From Nephromyces sp. MM_2019 (Eukaryota; Apicomplexa; Aconoidasida; Nephromycida), in NCBI GenBank assembly GCA_015657535.1, contig JADHZB010002027.1:1-13028 (forward strand): a DNA stretch of 13,028 nt, in the 5' to 3' direction. The notes under the pieces were generated by a model. It saw only the letters and a list, made by a program, of their open reading frames with translations, was not told where the DNA came from and did not search any database. The position numbers and the translations under genes are program-made. Below are positions 1 to 8,610 of this stretch, one piece after another; position 1 is the first letter of the stretch; the number at the start of each line of letters is the position of its first letter.

Positions 1-38
<38 letters not shown>

Positions 39-58
39 GTCTGTGTGTGTGTGTGTGT
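1..58. repeat. (TG)n microsatellite at the window edge
   Basis: An almost pure TG dinucleotide run, broken once near position 38, opens the window, so the repeat probably continues to the left. The small open frames across it on both strands follow from a dinucleotide repeat that cannot encode a stop, and I do not call them genes. Confidence 0.95.
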
Positions 59-550
59 ATTCAATGTGTATCTTTGGGTGCATATGTATAACTGTATATA
101 TATATATATATATGTATTTTTTTCATTTCATATTTCAAAAAAACACACCTTTGAAAAATTATCTATTATTTATAGGTCCAATCAACAAATACACACACAT
201 ATATATATATATATATAATTGATTGAGATCTTATAATTGAATATAATTAATCTAAGATTTGTAAAGACATACACTCTTATTATACACACACATATATATA
301 TTTACAACTACTTTAAGAGGGTGTATACACACACATATATACACACAGATTAAATGTGTGTAAATAAACATGAATAAATATATCATGAATATAAAGCGTT
401 CAGATGCATAGTTTTGGGTACATACACACACACACACAGTATAAATCACTATGTTAAACTCAGTGTTTTGGTTTATAAATTGTTCAATACAAATCGTTTA
501 CACATTTTTCGATTGGCTATTAATCTTTGGTCTATGTAACTCAAATAAAC
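59..550. other. Repeat-rich non-coding stretch upstream of gene A
   Basis: Short (TA)n and CACACA/TGTGTG tracts alternate with plain AT-rich sequence. No open frame here looks protein-like outside the repeats. The stretch just before 551 would contain the promoter and 5' UTR of gene A if the first-exon model is right; I see no distinct core-promoter motif among the many TATATA runs. Confidence 0.6.
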
Positions 551-3361
551 ATGATGAAATCCCCCCTAAAATTCATTCAGGTGTGTAATTATTTCTATTA
601 TTTATACACATTTTGTGTGTGTGTATATAGTTAGAACGGATTTTAGCTAATCTACACTAGATATAATTTATATATATAATGTATATTCGGTGTAATGTGT
701 GTATGTGCGTTATAGGGTTATATATATATTTATGTGTATGTGTGTGTGTAATGTGCAATTTATATGGTTTATATACATATATATATTTATGTGTGTATGT
801 AATATATAACATATTTTTATAATGTGTGTGTATATATAATATAATATAATTTTATGTATGACAGATATAAAAGATCCTATATCATCCACCTTATCTAAAT
901 GCCTCACTCTTTATCCAAGGTAAATTATTAAATTTTATTATATCCCATATACACACACACTCATGTATATATACATACACACAAAACACATACACACACA
1001 CACCAAACACATACACACATAACACACACACACCAAACACATACACACATAACACACACACACCAAACACATACACTCATAACACATGCACACATACACT
1101 CATAACACATGCACACATAACACATGCACACATACACACATAACACACACACATAAAACACACACACATAAAACACACACACACAAAACACACACACACC
1201 AAAAACACACACATAAAACACACACACACAAAACACACACACACAAAACACACACACACACAAATATATATATATATATATATCATAATTTAGTATGTCT
1301 ACACAACCTATTGGATACACAACAATGTGTGTGGATGACTTTTTTAAAAAACTTTCAAGCTCAGGCTTGGAGTTAAGTAAAATCACATCATTAAATGATT
1401 TCTCCTTAATAAAACACACACACACACATACACACACACTCCACTCTGAAGAATTAGACAAATCTAATAATCCCCTTAAAACACTTAATACTAGTAATAT
1501 ACACACATTTGATTTCCCTATGAAAAAACGATATCATCCTATCCATATACTTTGTCCAACACACACACACAACCCAACTTTGTTAAAAGAAATTCCAAAC
1601 CAACAAATGGATTTCGACACACACACAGACATTAACAAAATTACACACACAGACATTAACATCGACACACACACACACACACATCATGATACACACACAG
1701 ATCATGATACACACATAGATCATGATACACACATAGATCATGATACACACATAGATCATGATACACACATAGATCATGATACACACATAGATCATGATAC
1801 ACACACAAACCAAGACACACACATAGATCATGATACACACACAAACCAAGACACACACATAGATCATGATACACACACAAACCAAGACACATCAAAAAAC
1901 ATTGATATTAAACAAGACACACACAAAGACATAGGTACACACACACAGATTGACATGCACACACATCTAGACACACACCCAGACATTGATAAAGATACAC
2001 ACAAAGAAATTGATACAGATATAGACAAACACACATATACAGATATGATCAAATATACACAAACAAACATAGACAAACACACACACGCAGACATCAACAC
2101 AACTCCACACATAGATACACTTACACACCCATACACAAATATACCTACACCTCCACACATAGATATAAATACACACCCATACACAAATATATCTACACTA
2201 CCACACACACACACAGATATACACCCACACATACCTACACACACACCTACATACCCAGACACAGATACACCCACACACACAGATAAACTTACACATATAT
2301 ACACACGCACACACATACACACAGATAAACTCACACCTACACACTCATACACACGCACACACATACACACAGATAAACTCACACCTACCCACTCATACAC
2401 ACGTACACACACACACGCACACACTACACAACCAGATATATCAAATATATTCGAGTCAAATATGCGTGAAAATGATAATTTGTATAAATTATTTAACGAA
2501 TTAAGTAACACACTCAACCCTAACCCAACTTACAACAAATTTACACACTTCTTAGAACAATCTGATAATTTGTTATATAATACACACACACAACCTACTA
2601 CAAATCTTATACACAATAATAATAGCCCCATCTACACACATGATTATCCAGAGGATACAGACACAAAGAAATCCTCACTTATCCCAGAAAAAAATAACTT
2701 GATCCCTACTACGGGTACCTAATAATTTATATGATTTATTTTACACATTTATAATATGTACACACATACATTTATCTACACACACAGGTTTATATATATA
2801 TATATATATACTTAAAGCTATATATACATATACATTTATATACTATACATACATAAATTTGATATATATTCACATACACACATATAAACCTATATATACA
2901 TATACATTTATATACTACACATACATAAACCTTATTTCCACACATACACACACATAAACCTGACATCCATACATATACACACACATAAAACTTATATCCA
3001 TACATATACACACACATATACCTCATATCCATACACATACACAAAACTTATATCCACACATATACATATATATATATATATGTGTGTAAATCCCTAATCC
3101 CCCCACCTTTTTTTTTTAGAATACACACCAAGTCAATCTCATGTTGAAGAACCTACACACACACACATCATCCCACCTATTATATTTACACCCTTTAATT
3201 TTATAGGGGGAAAATTAAAGGGTATATTATATAATTTTATTAATATATGTCAACTTCCTCTTCTTCTCATTTTATTAATAATTTTATCCAAAGATATATT
3301 TAACTTATTTATATTACTTATTTGTCGTTGGTTATCTGGTATGGATTTTGATATTAAATAA
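551..3361 (+). CDS. Gene A: four-exon Thr/His/Asp-repeat protein with hydrophobic C-terminus (hypothetical)
   Basis: Model: join of 551-584, 865-919, 1294-2714 and 3120-3361, 583 residues. Exon 3 is seen directly as a long open frame from ATG 1295. The last junction is strong: donor GTACCT at 2715, a CTAAT branch-like site and a poly-T tract before AG 3119; both sides are phase 1 and rebuild a Glu codon, after which the frame runs to TAA 3359-3361. The two upstream exons are weaker but phase-consistent (donors GTAATT at 585 and GTAAAT at 920; acceptors AG 864 and 1293). Without them the protein starts MSTQPIGY at 1295. The protein has a short non-repetitive N-terminus, a long Thr-His/Asp repeat region, a mixed region (starting near DISNIFESNM) and a hydrophobic C-terminal segment around QLPLLLILLIILSK then LFILLICRWL, which could be one or two membrane helices. 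No family is recognised. The alternative is that only exons 3 and 4 are real. Confidence 0.6.
920..1293 (+). repeat. Candidate intron of gene A filled by a CA-rich microsatellite
   Basis: Between GTAAAT at 920 and TTTAG at 1293, nearly everything from 951 to 1265 is ACACAC interrupted by T, AA or CC, with a sub-repeat of about 30 bp (CACACACACCAAACACATACAC) at 987-1076. The antisense Cys-Val frames and the sense Thr-His frame here are by-products of the dinucleotide repeat. Splicing is supported because a phase-2 end at 919 plus T1294 gives an open codon into ATG 1295. Confidence 0.55.
1688..1885 (+). repeat. 18-bp coding tandem repeat (DTHIDH / DTHTNQ), 11 units
   Basis: Eleven consecutive 18 bp units encode six residues each: one DTHTDH, five DTHIDH, then DTHTNQ and DTHIDH alternating, ending on DTHTNQ. 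The final alternation has a 36 bp higher-order period, which suggests growth by duplication of unit pairs. The array lies in frame inside exon 3 of gene A. Asp and His alternate regularly, a composition compatible with divalent-metal binding; that is inference from composition only. Confidence 0.95.
2282..2419 (+). repeat. 42-48 bp coding repeat (DKLTPTHSYTRTHIHT), 3 units
   Basis: Three in-frame copies begin with GATAAACT/C at 2282, 2324 and 2372. The first is 42 bp (14 residues) and the next two 48 bp (16 residues). All indels are multiples of three, which supports selection to keep the frame of gene A exon 3 open. Confidence 0.85.
2715..3119 (+). other. Intron of gene A containing minisatellites
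   Basis: This is a 405 bp GT...AG intron. It carries a 72 bp-spaced two-copy repeat (CTATATATACATATACATTT, at 2818 and 2890). It also has a degenerate array of about 25-31 bp units built on CTTATATCCATACATATACA, starting near 2931, 2960, 2991, 3022 and 3047. The 3' end has CCCTAATCC as a plausible branch site and an uninterrupted T-run before the AG. The exon 3 frame stops right after the donor (TAA 2720-2722), so an unspliced message would lose the hydrophobic C-terminus. Confidence 0.7.
3190..3223 (+). repeat. Perfect 13-bp inverted repeat (hairpin) inside gene A exon 4
   Basis: The arm ACCCTTTAATTTT at 3190-3202 is followed by an 8-base loop (ATAGGGGG) and its exact reverse complement at 3211-3223. 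It lies in the coding frame, encoding residues around TPFNFIGGKLKGI just before the hydrophobic segment. It could be an RNA hairpin or a DNA cruciform; no function can be assigned. Confidence 0.85.
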
Positions 3362-3394
3362 TTATACACACACACACACACATATATATACAGT

Positions 3395-3439
<45 letters not shown>

Positions 3440-3474
3440 CACAAACATAGACACACACACACATATATATACAT

Positions 3475-3519
<45 letters not shown>

Positions 3520-3600
3520 CACAAACATACACACAGACATACACACACTTACTGGCTATTTATTACACACATATATATATATATATAATATATATAAGAA
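3362..3600. repeat. Compound (AC)n/(AT)n microsatellite downstream of gene A
   Basis: Two similar blocks, each an AC run, then a long AT run, then TACATACACAAACATA, repeat about 80-90 bp apart, followed by a further AT tract at 3571-3597. The overlapping open frames on both strands encode only Tyr/Ile/Thr/His or Cys/Val runs and are repeat artefacts. The tract starts right after the stop of gene A, so it probably contributes to its 3' UTR. Confidence 0.9.
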
Positions 3601-3692
3601 TTAGAACTACACACAAACATATAAATATATAATTTAAAACATTGTTGATTAGCATTTTATTGTATTTATTTGAATTAAGGGTTAAAGGGAGT

Positions 3693-3967
3693 ATGATGTG
3701 TTATATGTGTGTAATATCTTGTGTGTATATTATGTAAATAATTTTTATATATATGTGTGTTGTTTGTGAATTATTTATATTTTTTTTTAGGCTTACAAAT
3801 GTGTGTGTGTGTGTGTGTGTTTATTAGATCATATGCTTAGATTAATTGATTTCATTATAATGTGTGAATGCTATAGATGTGTCTATCTTAGCTTATATAC
3901 ATTTCTGTGTGTATGTGTCAGGTTTAATTGTATACAATTAAAAATAGAATGTGTGTGTACGTATTAA
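3693..3967 (+). CDS. Gene E candidate: two-exon Cys/Val-rich mini-protein
   Basis: Model: exon 1 at 3693-3710 (MMCYMC), donor GTAATA at 3711, an 80 bp intron ending in an unbroken T-run plus AG at 3789-3790, and exon 2 at 3791-3967 with stop TAA 3965-3967. Both junction sides are phase 0, giving 64 residues. Exon 2 opens with AYKCVCVCVCVC, continues as a non-repetitive helical-looking stretch (LLDHMLRLIDFIIMCECYRC) and ends ...KIECVCTY. For it: the strong acceptor, the 18 bp first exon resembling that of gene D, and A at minus 3 of the ATG. Against it: short length, translated TG repeat and a one-in-three chance of phase agreement. It could instead be a chance frame in non-coding DNA. No signal peptide is clear and no family is recognised. 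Confidence 0.3.
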
Positions 3968-4162
3968 ATTATTTATCAAATTATTTTAATAAGATTTGAT
4001 TACTTATATAATATTTATTTTTTAACATATTTTACACACACACATACTCCTTTATTTTTGAATTGGATGAAATCTATTTAGTTTTTTGTTAAAGGAATTT
4101 TATATAATAATAGGTTCATTTAAAGTGTGTGTACGATGTTTCAAAAGTGTGTAAATGCACTG

Positions 4163-4202
<40 letters not shown>

Positions 4203-4372
4203 TGTGTGTGTCAAATTTGTGTGTATATAAGAATTGGTTCTAATGAAATGTGTAAATCAAATATCTAGAATGATTAGATAATCTACTAGTAAAATTACAT
4301 ATACAATATGTGTGTGTATTTACTATTATATATATAGTGTGTAGAAGATGTTTTTGTAGATATTCACAAGTG
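3968..4372. other. AT-rich spacer with scattered TGTGTG tracts
   Basis: No protein-like frame is seen on either strand. TGTGTG tracts on the + strand predominate, with one TACACACACACA exception near 4032 and a pure (TA)n run near 4170-4193. Confidence 0.6.
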
Positions 4373-4486
4373 TTATATATATGCGTGTGTGTATTCATAT
4401 ATATGTGTAATTATATATATGCGTGTGTGTATTCATATATATGTGTAATTATATATATGCGTGTGTGTATTCATATATATGTGTAA
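4373..4486. repeat. 38-bp tandem repeat, 3 perfect copies
   Basis: Three copies start at 4373, 4411 and 4449. Each has TTATATATAT, then GCGTGTGTGT, then ATTCATATATATGTGTAA. They show no differences, which implies recent expansion. The array is downstream of the convergent gene B. Confidence 0.95.
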
Positions 4487-4544
4487 TTATATATGTATAT
4501 GTGCATAGGTAAATGATGTATATAAATTTACAGCTGTGTTTAGA

Positions 4545-4700
4545 GTGTAAATTATATATATTAACAAATGTGTGTATACAGATGTGTGTATTGTGTAAAT
4601 TATATATATTAACAAATGTGTGTATACAGATGTGTGTATAGTGTAAATTATATATATTAACAAATGTGTGTATACAGATGTGTGTATAGTGTAAATTAAG
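4545..4700. repeat. 48-bp tandem repeat, 3 copies plus a partial
   Basis: Copies start at 4545, 4593, 4641 and, as a fragment, 4689. Each has GTGTAAATTATATATATTAA, then CAAATGTGTGTATACAGATG, then TGTGTATA; the first copy differs by one base near its end. It lies 59 bp after the 38 bp array but has a different unit, so the two expanded independently. Confidence 0.95.
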
Positions 4701-4827
4701 TGAGTATGTGTGCCTATTTAAAGTGTGTATTGAAAAAAAAAAAAAAATTGCATGTGTATTTAATTTTATTTTAACGGGATAACAATGATTTGAGTTTAGG
4801 TGTATTTGTGTGTATTTTGTTTATATT
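4701..4827 (-). other. 3' flank of gene B
   Basis: Immediately after the gene B stop (reading the minus strand) the sequence is AT-rich with an AATAAA hexamer near 4770, a candidate polyadenylation signal. Further on is a 15-base homopolymer, A on the plus strand and T on the minus strand, near 4733-4747. No coding frame is seen. Confidence 0.45.
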
Positions 4828-5946
4828 TCAATTTTGAAATAAAAATTGACAATCTCCAACACACAATTTTTTAGTTTTTTTTTTGCTCAAATTTTTAAAA
4901 CAAATTTTTCGAAGTTTTGAAAATTTTTTGTTTTGTGTGTAAATATAATTTTTCATTGAATTTGTTGATAAAGAGGAGTTAATATATGTGTCTATATGTT
5001 TACTATTGGGTGTGTGTGTAGATCTATGTGATTTAGTTGATGATATATATGTATTGGAAAATGATGTCTGTACATGACTAGGTGATTTATTTGTATTTAT
5101 AACTGTATCTATATCATTAGGTGTTTGTGTTTTATTGGGTGTATGTGAGATATTGGGTGTGTGCGTGTTATTGGGTGAGTATAAGTTATTGGGTGAATGT
5201 ATGTTATTGGGTGTGTGTGTGTTATTGGGTGTGTGTGTGTTATTGGGTGAATGTATGTTATTGGGTGTGAGTGTGCTAATGGGTGTATATAAGTTATTGG
5301 GTGTATGTGTGTTGTTGTGTGTGTGTGTGTTATTGGGTGTGTGTGTGTTATTGGGTGTGTATGTGTTATTGGGTGTGTGTGTGTTATTGGGTGTGTGTGT
5401 GTTATTGGGTGTGTGTGTGTTATTGGGTGTGTGTGTGTTATTGGGTGTGTGTATGCTAATGGGTGTGTGTAAGTTATTGGGTGTATGTGTGCTAATAAAT
5501 GTATGTGTGTTGTTGGGTGTATGTGTATTATTGGATGTATATCTGTGTATGTCGGTAAATCTGTGAGTATTATTACAAGGACTGTTTGTAAGTGTGTGTG
5601 TATGATTAGCTTTATTTAAGTTAGTAAGTGTATGATTTGGTGTGTGGCTATGGGTTTTGTGTGTGGGTAGATAACTAGCATGCATTTTATGTGTGTGTAA
5701 AAAAGGTGTAGATATTTGTCTAGTTTGCTTTTCAGAGATGTTTGTGTGTAGTTTTTTTAAGTCATATATATGAGTGGATCGATTATGTTTTTTGTGTGTG
5801 TGTGAAGATATTGTGAATAATGATTTTCGTATTGATTTAGACAAATGTGTAGATGATGAAAACAAACGCTCACCACCTTTAAAACATGGTACTGATTTTG
5901 TTGTAAAAATTGGTTTGTTGGGTGTGTAACATAGTAAATTTTCCAT
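4828..5946 (-). CDS. Gene B: Asn/Thr/His/Pro hexapeptide-repeat protein (hypothetical)
   Basis: A single uninterrupted frame of 372 residues starts at MENLLCYTPN, with G at minus 3 and G at plus 4 of the ATG. Residues 1-138 are basic and Ser/Thr/His-rich with little repetition. Residues 139-282 are about 24 hexapeptides based on NNTHTP. The rest includes a strongly basic C-terminus (KKFSKLRKICFKNLSKKK and KKLCVGDC), which resembles a nuclear-localisation cluster. There is no N-terminal signal peptide or membrane segment. Every NNTHTP unit holds an N-x-T sequon, but without a secretory signal glycosylation is not expected. The + strand frame at 5135-5566, reading LLGVCV, is the shadow of the same repeat. 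No family is recognised; a role in binding or as a disordered linker would be guesswork. The intronless frame with non-repetitive ends argues for a real gene. Confidence 0.75.
   Translation of the reverse strand: MENLLCYTPNKPIFTTKSVPCFKGGERLFSSSTHLSKSIRKSLFTISSHTHKKHNRSTHIYDLKKLHTNISEKQTRQISTPFLHTHKMHASYLPTHKTHSHTPNHTLTNLNKANHTHTLTNSPCNNTHRFTDIHRYTSNNTHTPNNTHTFISTHTPNNLHTPISIHTPNNTHTPNNTHTPNNTHTPNNTHTPNNTYTPNNTHTPNNTHTHNNTHTPNNLYTPISTLTPNNIHSPNNTHTPNNTHTPNNIHSPNNLYSPNNTHTPNISHTPNKTQTPNDIDTVINTNKSPSHVQTSFSNTYISSTKSHRSTHTPNSKHIDTYINSSLSTNSMKNYIYTQNKKFSKLRKICFKNLSKKKTKKLCVGDCQFLFQN
5101..5532 (-). repeat. 18-bp coding repeat array (NNTHTP), about 24 units
   Basis: On the + strand the unit reads TTATTGGGTGTGTGTGTG-like. 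All units are 18 bp, so the frame never breaks. Variants such as NNLHTP-ISIHTP, NNLYTP-ISTLTP and NNIHSP recur at separate places, showing that blocks larger than one unit were duplicated. Confidence 0.95.
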
Positions 5947-6017
5947 TTCTATTATTATGTAAGTTATAGTTTGTGTGATAAATATATCTATGTTTTTAAG
6001 ATATAATTTATGTATGA

Positions 6018-6048
<31 letters not shown>

Positions 6049-6260
6049 GTCACAGATGTATTTGTTTTGTATGCTATATATAAAATAGTATGTAAGCTAT
6101 AATTTGTCTGTACGATATATATATTGAAATGCAATTTATGTGTACAATATATGTATATATATATATATATATATATGTTGTGTGTGGGATATTATATGTG
6201 TGTCACGTTTTAATCATATTTTAAATGATTTGGAATAATATATACTTAATAATCTCATAT
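5947..6260. repeat. Upstream region of gene B with long (AT)n tracts and a 128-130 bp duplicated block
   Basis: AATTTATG followed by a TATATGTATAT... run occurs at 6005 and 6133, each leading into a long (AT)n tract (about 6021-6048 and 6151-6176). Related shorter motifs (TAAGTTATAGTTTGT, TAAGCTATAATTTGTC) sit near 5957 and 6092. This is the 5' flank and probable promoter region of gene B. No coding frame is seen. Confidence 0.7.
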
Positions 6261-6670
6261 ACTGTAAAGTTACACACACACACAAAATATATTATTATTC
6301 TTAGGTATCTAAATTTGTTTTCAGCCATATAATTAATCTAATTTTAATTACATGCACAACCTAATGTGTAAAAATAGATAAGTTGTTAACTAATTTCACA
6401 TTTATAAATATACTTTCACACACAAGCAAACACATAAAAAAAGATACACACAGTCTTTTCTTATCTATATTATAATCAAATCTTAATTATATTATCCAAC
6501 TCAAAATCAAACAGTTACTATATATATATATATGTATTTATATATGAAAACTACTAAAAAATATATGTACATGAATTGTTAAGAAATTTCAAGTTATTGA
6601 AATGTGTCAAATTCAACAAAAATTTTTTTTTTTTTCTTAACAACTTACTTTGATGATGTGTTTGTTGAAT
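6261..6670. other. Non-coding AT-rich spacer with CACACA tracts
   Basis: CA tracts on the + strand at about 6271-6285 and 6416-6451 reverse the TG polarity of the gene B region. A T-run of about 13 lies near 6623-6635. I see no open frame or RNA gene. Confidence 0.6.
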
Positions 6671-7053
6671 TACAGTGTGTAAAAAATCAAATAGAATGTG
6701 TGTGTGACTTAATTAGGAAAAAGTGTGTGAATTGGATTATAGAATGCAAAAATTCAACTAGTTTGTCTAATTAGGAAAATATGTACATATTGAAATATAG
6801 AGTGCAAAAAATCAACTACAGGATGTATGTAATTTAAATAGGAAAATGTATGTATGCTGATGTATAGAGTATAAAACATCAAGCATAGGTAATTTAATTA
6901 AAAAAGTGTGTGTGTGTTAAAATATAGAGTACAAAAATTCAACTAGTGCTTCAATTAAGGTGGGTGTATTCAAAAATAGAGTGCAAAAAATCAAGTGTGT
7001 GCAATTAGGAACGTGTGTGTGTATTAAAAAGTAGAGTGCAAAAAATCAACTAG
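6671..7053. repeat. Degenerate tandem array of seven units of about 60 bp
   Basis: A core close to TATAGAGTGCAAAAAATCAA recurs at about 6671, 6738, 6796, 6863, 6923, 6975 and 7031, spaced 52-67 bp. Most copies follow an AATTAGGAAAA element and a TGTGTGT tract. The core and the AATTAGG box are better conserved than the sequence between them, unlike a simple microsatellite. No open frame crosses it. It lies between the NSRP1-family gene and gene B, both on the minus strand. Confidence 0.8.
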
Positions 7054-7065
7054 AGAAGGTGTGTA

Positions 7066-7318
7066 GTTAATTTGAGAAAAAAATCATTGGAAAATGAAAT
7101 TATAAGGTTAACACACTAACCAAAACAAATAAATAATTCAATTAAAAGTAATTTCAATTTGTTTGATATTGCTCAAACTCATTATATCATAATTAAAAGA
7201 CAAGTTGAACTTTAAATTGAAACATATATAAATACACAAACAATAGATAACAATAATCTGTTATGTGTGCAAATTATCGTGGCCCTAAGACACTTATAGA
7301 TTATACCTACATATGCTT

Positions 7319-7349
<31 letters not shown>

Positions 7350-8090
7350 TGCAGTCATACTCTACATATCTACAAAGTCATTAACACATATATACACACT
7401 ATCATAAATATATATACAACCGCAGTCTTAAGTCCGTGATACTTATCTGAAGTCATGACTCCACACACAAAATAAATTGAAACTACAAATTTGTAGCTGT
7501 GCACATATCATTATAACTAGAAATACACAGGTTGTTATAACTACACACATATACAATTATAAATAAACACTCAAATTATTACAAATACACACACATATTA
7601 TCACAGCTTCAGACATATATTATCACTAATACACACACATTGCCACAGCTTAAAACTCCTTTTCACAATTGCACACATATTTTCAAAACGATGTTATAAA
7701 TACCTACACAGAAATGTGTATTCATAATAAACTGAAAATATGTATACAGCTATATTCCCAAATGTGTAACTAGTTAAAAATACACACACAAATAATACAA
7801 TCTCAATTGAAATTAGTCACACACATCTTGTCCCAATTATAGATTATCACATAATAAACACACTAACTACTCACAAATTTATATACAAAACAAATTCAAT
7901 ATAATTTTATAATTATATACAGATATAACAATTAATTCAAAAAAATAAATGTAATAGTTATTTATATCTCGAAGTTATATATAATCAAAGCACACACAAA
8001 TATATATATATATGTAAATGAATAAAAAAAACAAAAAGCTTCACATACACACACATAAACACAAAAGATAAATGTTGATGTAAAATTTGC
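7066..8090. other. Long CA-polarity intergenic region
   Basis: About 1 kb with frequent ACACAC tracts on the + strand, including (AC)n at 7319-7349, and no convincing gene. A small block of more complex sequence at about 7421-7500 holds two palindromes (AGTCATGACT at 7451-7460, CTACAAATTTGTAG at 7483-7496). Short minus-strand frames exist there but lack supporting splice or start signals. Confidence 0.55.
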
Positions 8091-8610
8091 TAATATATCT
8101 TGCATCTTAACAATCCTATCATGTATATCTGTATATACAACTTTTGTAATTTTGAAATTTTATATAAACTTTTGTATATTTACAAAGGTTGTCGAAAAAA
8201 TTAAATTTATAAGTTGTTGATGTGTATGTACTTCATTTTCCTATGAATAAAATAGTATTTTTAGGGTGATTTCTATAAAATCAATTATCTCGTTTGAAGT
8301 ATTTTTAAAAATATTGGAGCGAGGGATGGGGGTGTTAAAATAACTTTTGACACATTAGATCCGCATATAATTTGAAAGAAATGAAGATAGGAAATTATTT
8401 TGTATATAGCTAAGGAGCACCGAGGGATTCTTAGTATCATAGTTTCACAAAAGAGTGTCTTTATCTTGATTTGGGGTATATATTTACAAAAATGAGGAAA
8501 ATTGAATGTTTTTATAGCAAAGGAATCTTCTCTCTTTGATCAAAAAAAGTATTTATCAGAAAAAGAGTCCCTTGGTGTGATGATTAGTAAGACCTGTAGC
8601 CTTATTCTAA
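8091..8610 (-). other. 3' flank of the NSRP1-family gene, free of CA/TG tracts
   Basis: Ordinary AT-rich sequence in which the CA/TG tracts nearly vanish. It probably contains the 3' UTR and terminator of the minus-strand NSRP1 gene. The + strand frame at 8502-8690 overlaps the end of that gene and is not supported. No tRNA or snRNA motif is recognised. Confidence 0.5.

Noticed and set aside
961..1506. Minus-strand 181-residue frame made largely of Cys-Val runs
   Set aside because: Antisense of the CA repeat in a gene A intron and exon; dinucleotide repeats contain no stop codons, so long frames arise automatically.
1864..2517. Minus-strand 217-residue frame, Cys/Val-rich
   Set aside because: Shadow of gene A exon 3, whose frame is longer and has non-repetitive ends.
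3250..3632. Several 60-98 residue frames on both strands
   Set aside because: They consist of translated (AC)n/(AT)n repeats with no independent sequence.
4373..4700. CRISPR-like direct repeats
   Set aside because: Contiguous tandem copies without unique spacers, in a eukaryotic context.
5101..5532. Telomere-like TTGGGTGTGTG repeats
   Set aside because: The 18 bp unit stays in frame within a gene and is flanked by unique coding sequence on both sides, so it is not a telomere end.
5135..5566. Plus-strand 143-residue frame of LLGVCV repeats
   Set aside because: Exact antisense of the NNTHTP array in gene B; it has almost no non-repetitive sequence.
7370..7720. Short minus-strand frames (MTSDKYHGLKTAVVYIF and MCAIVKRSFKLWQCVC)
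   Set aside because: Each is under 50 codons, with no phase-consistent junction connecting them; chance frames are expected at this length.
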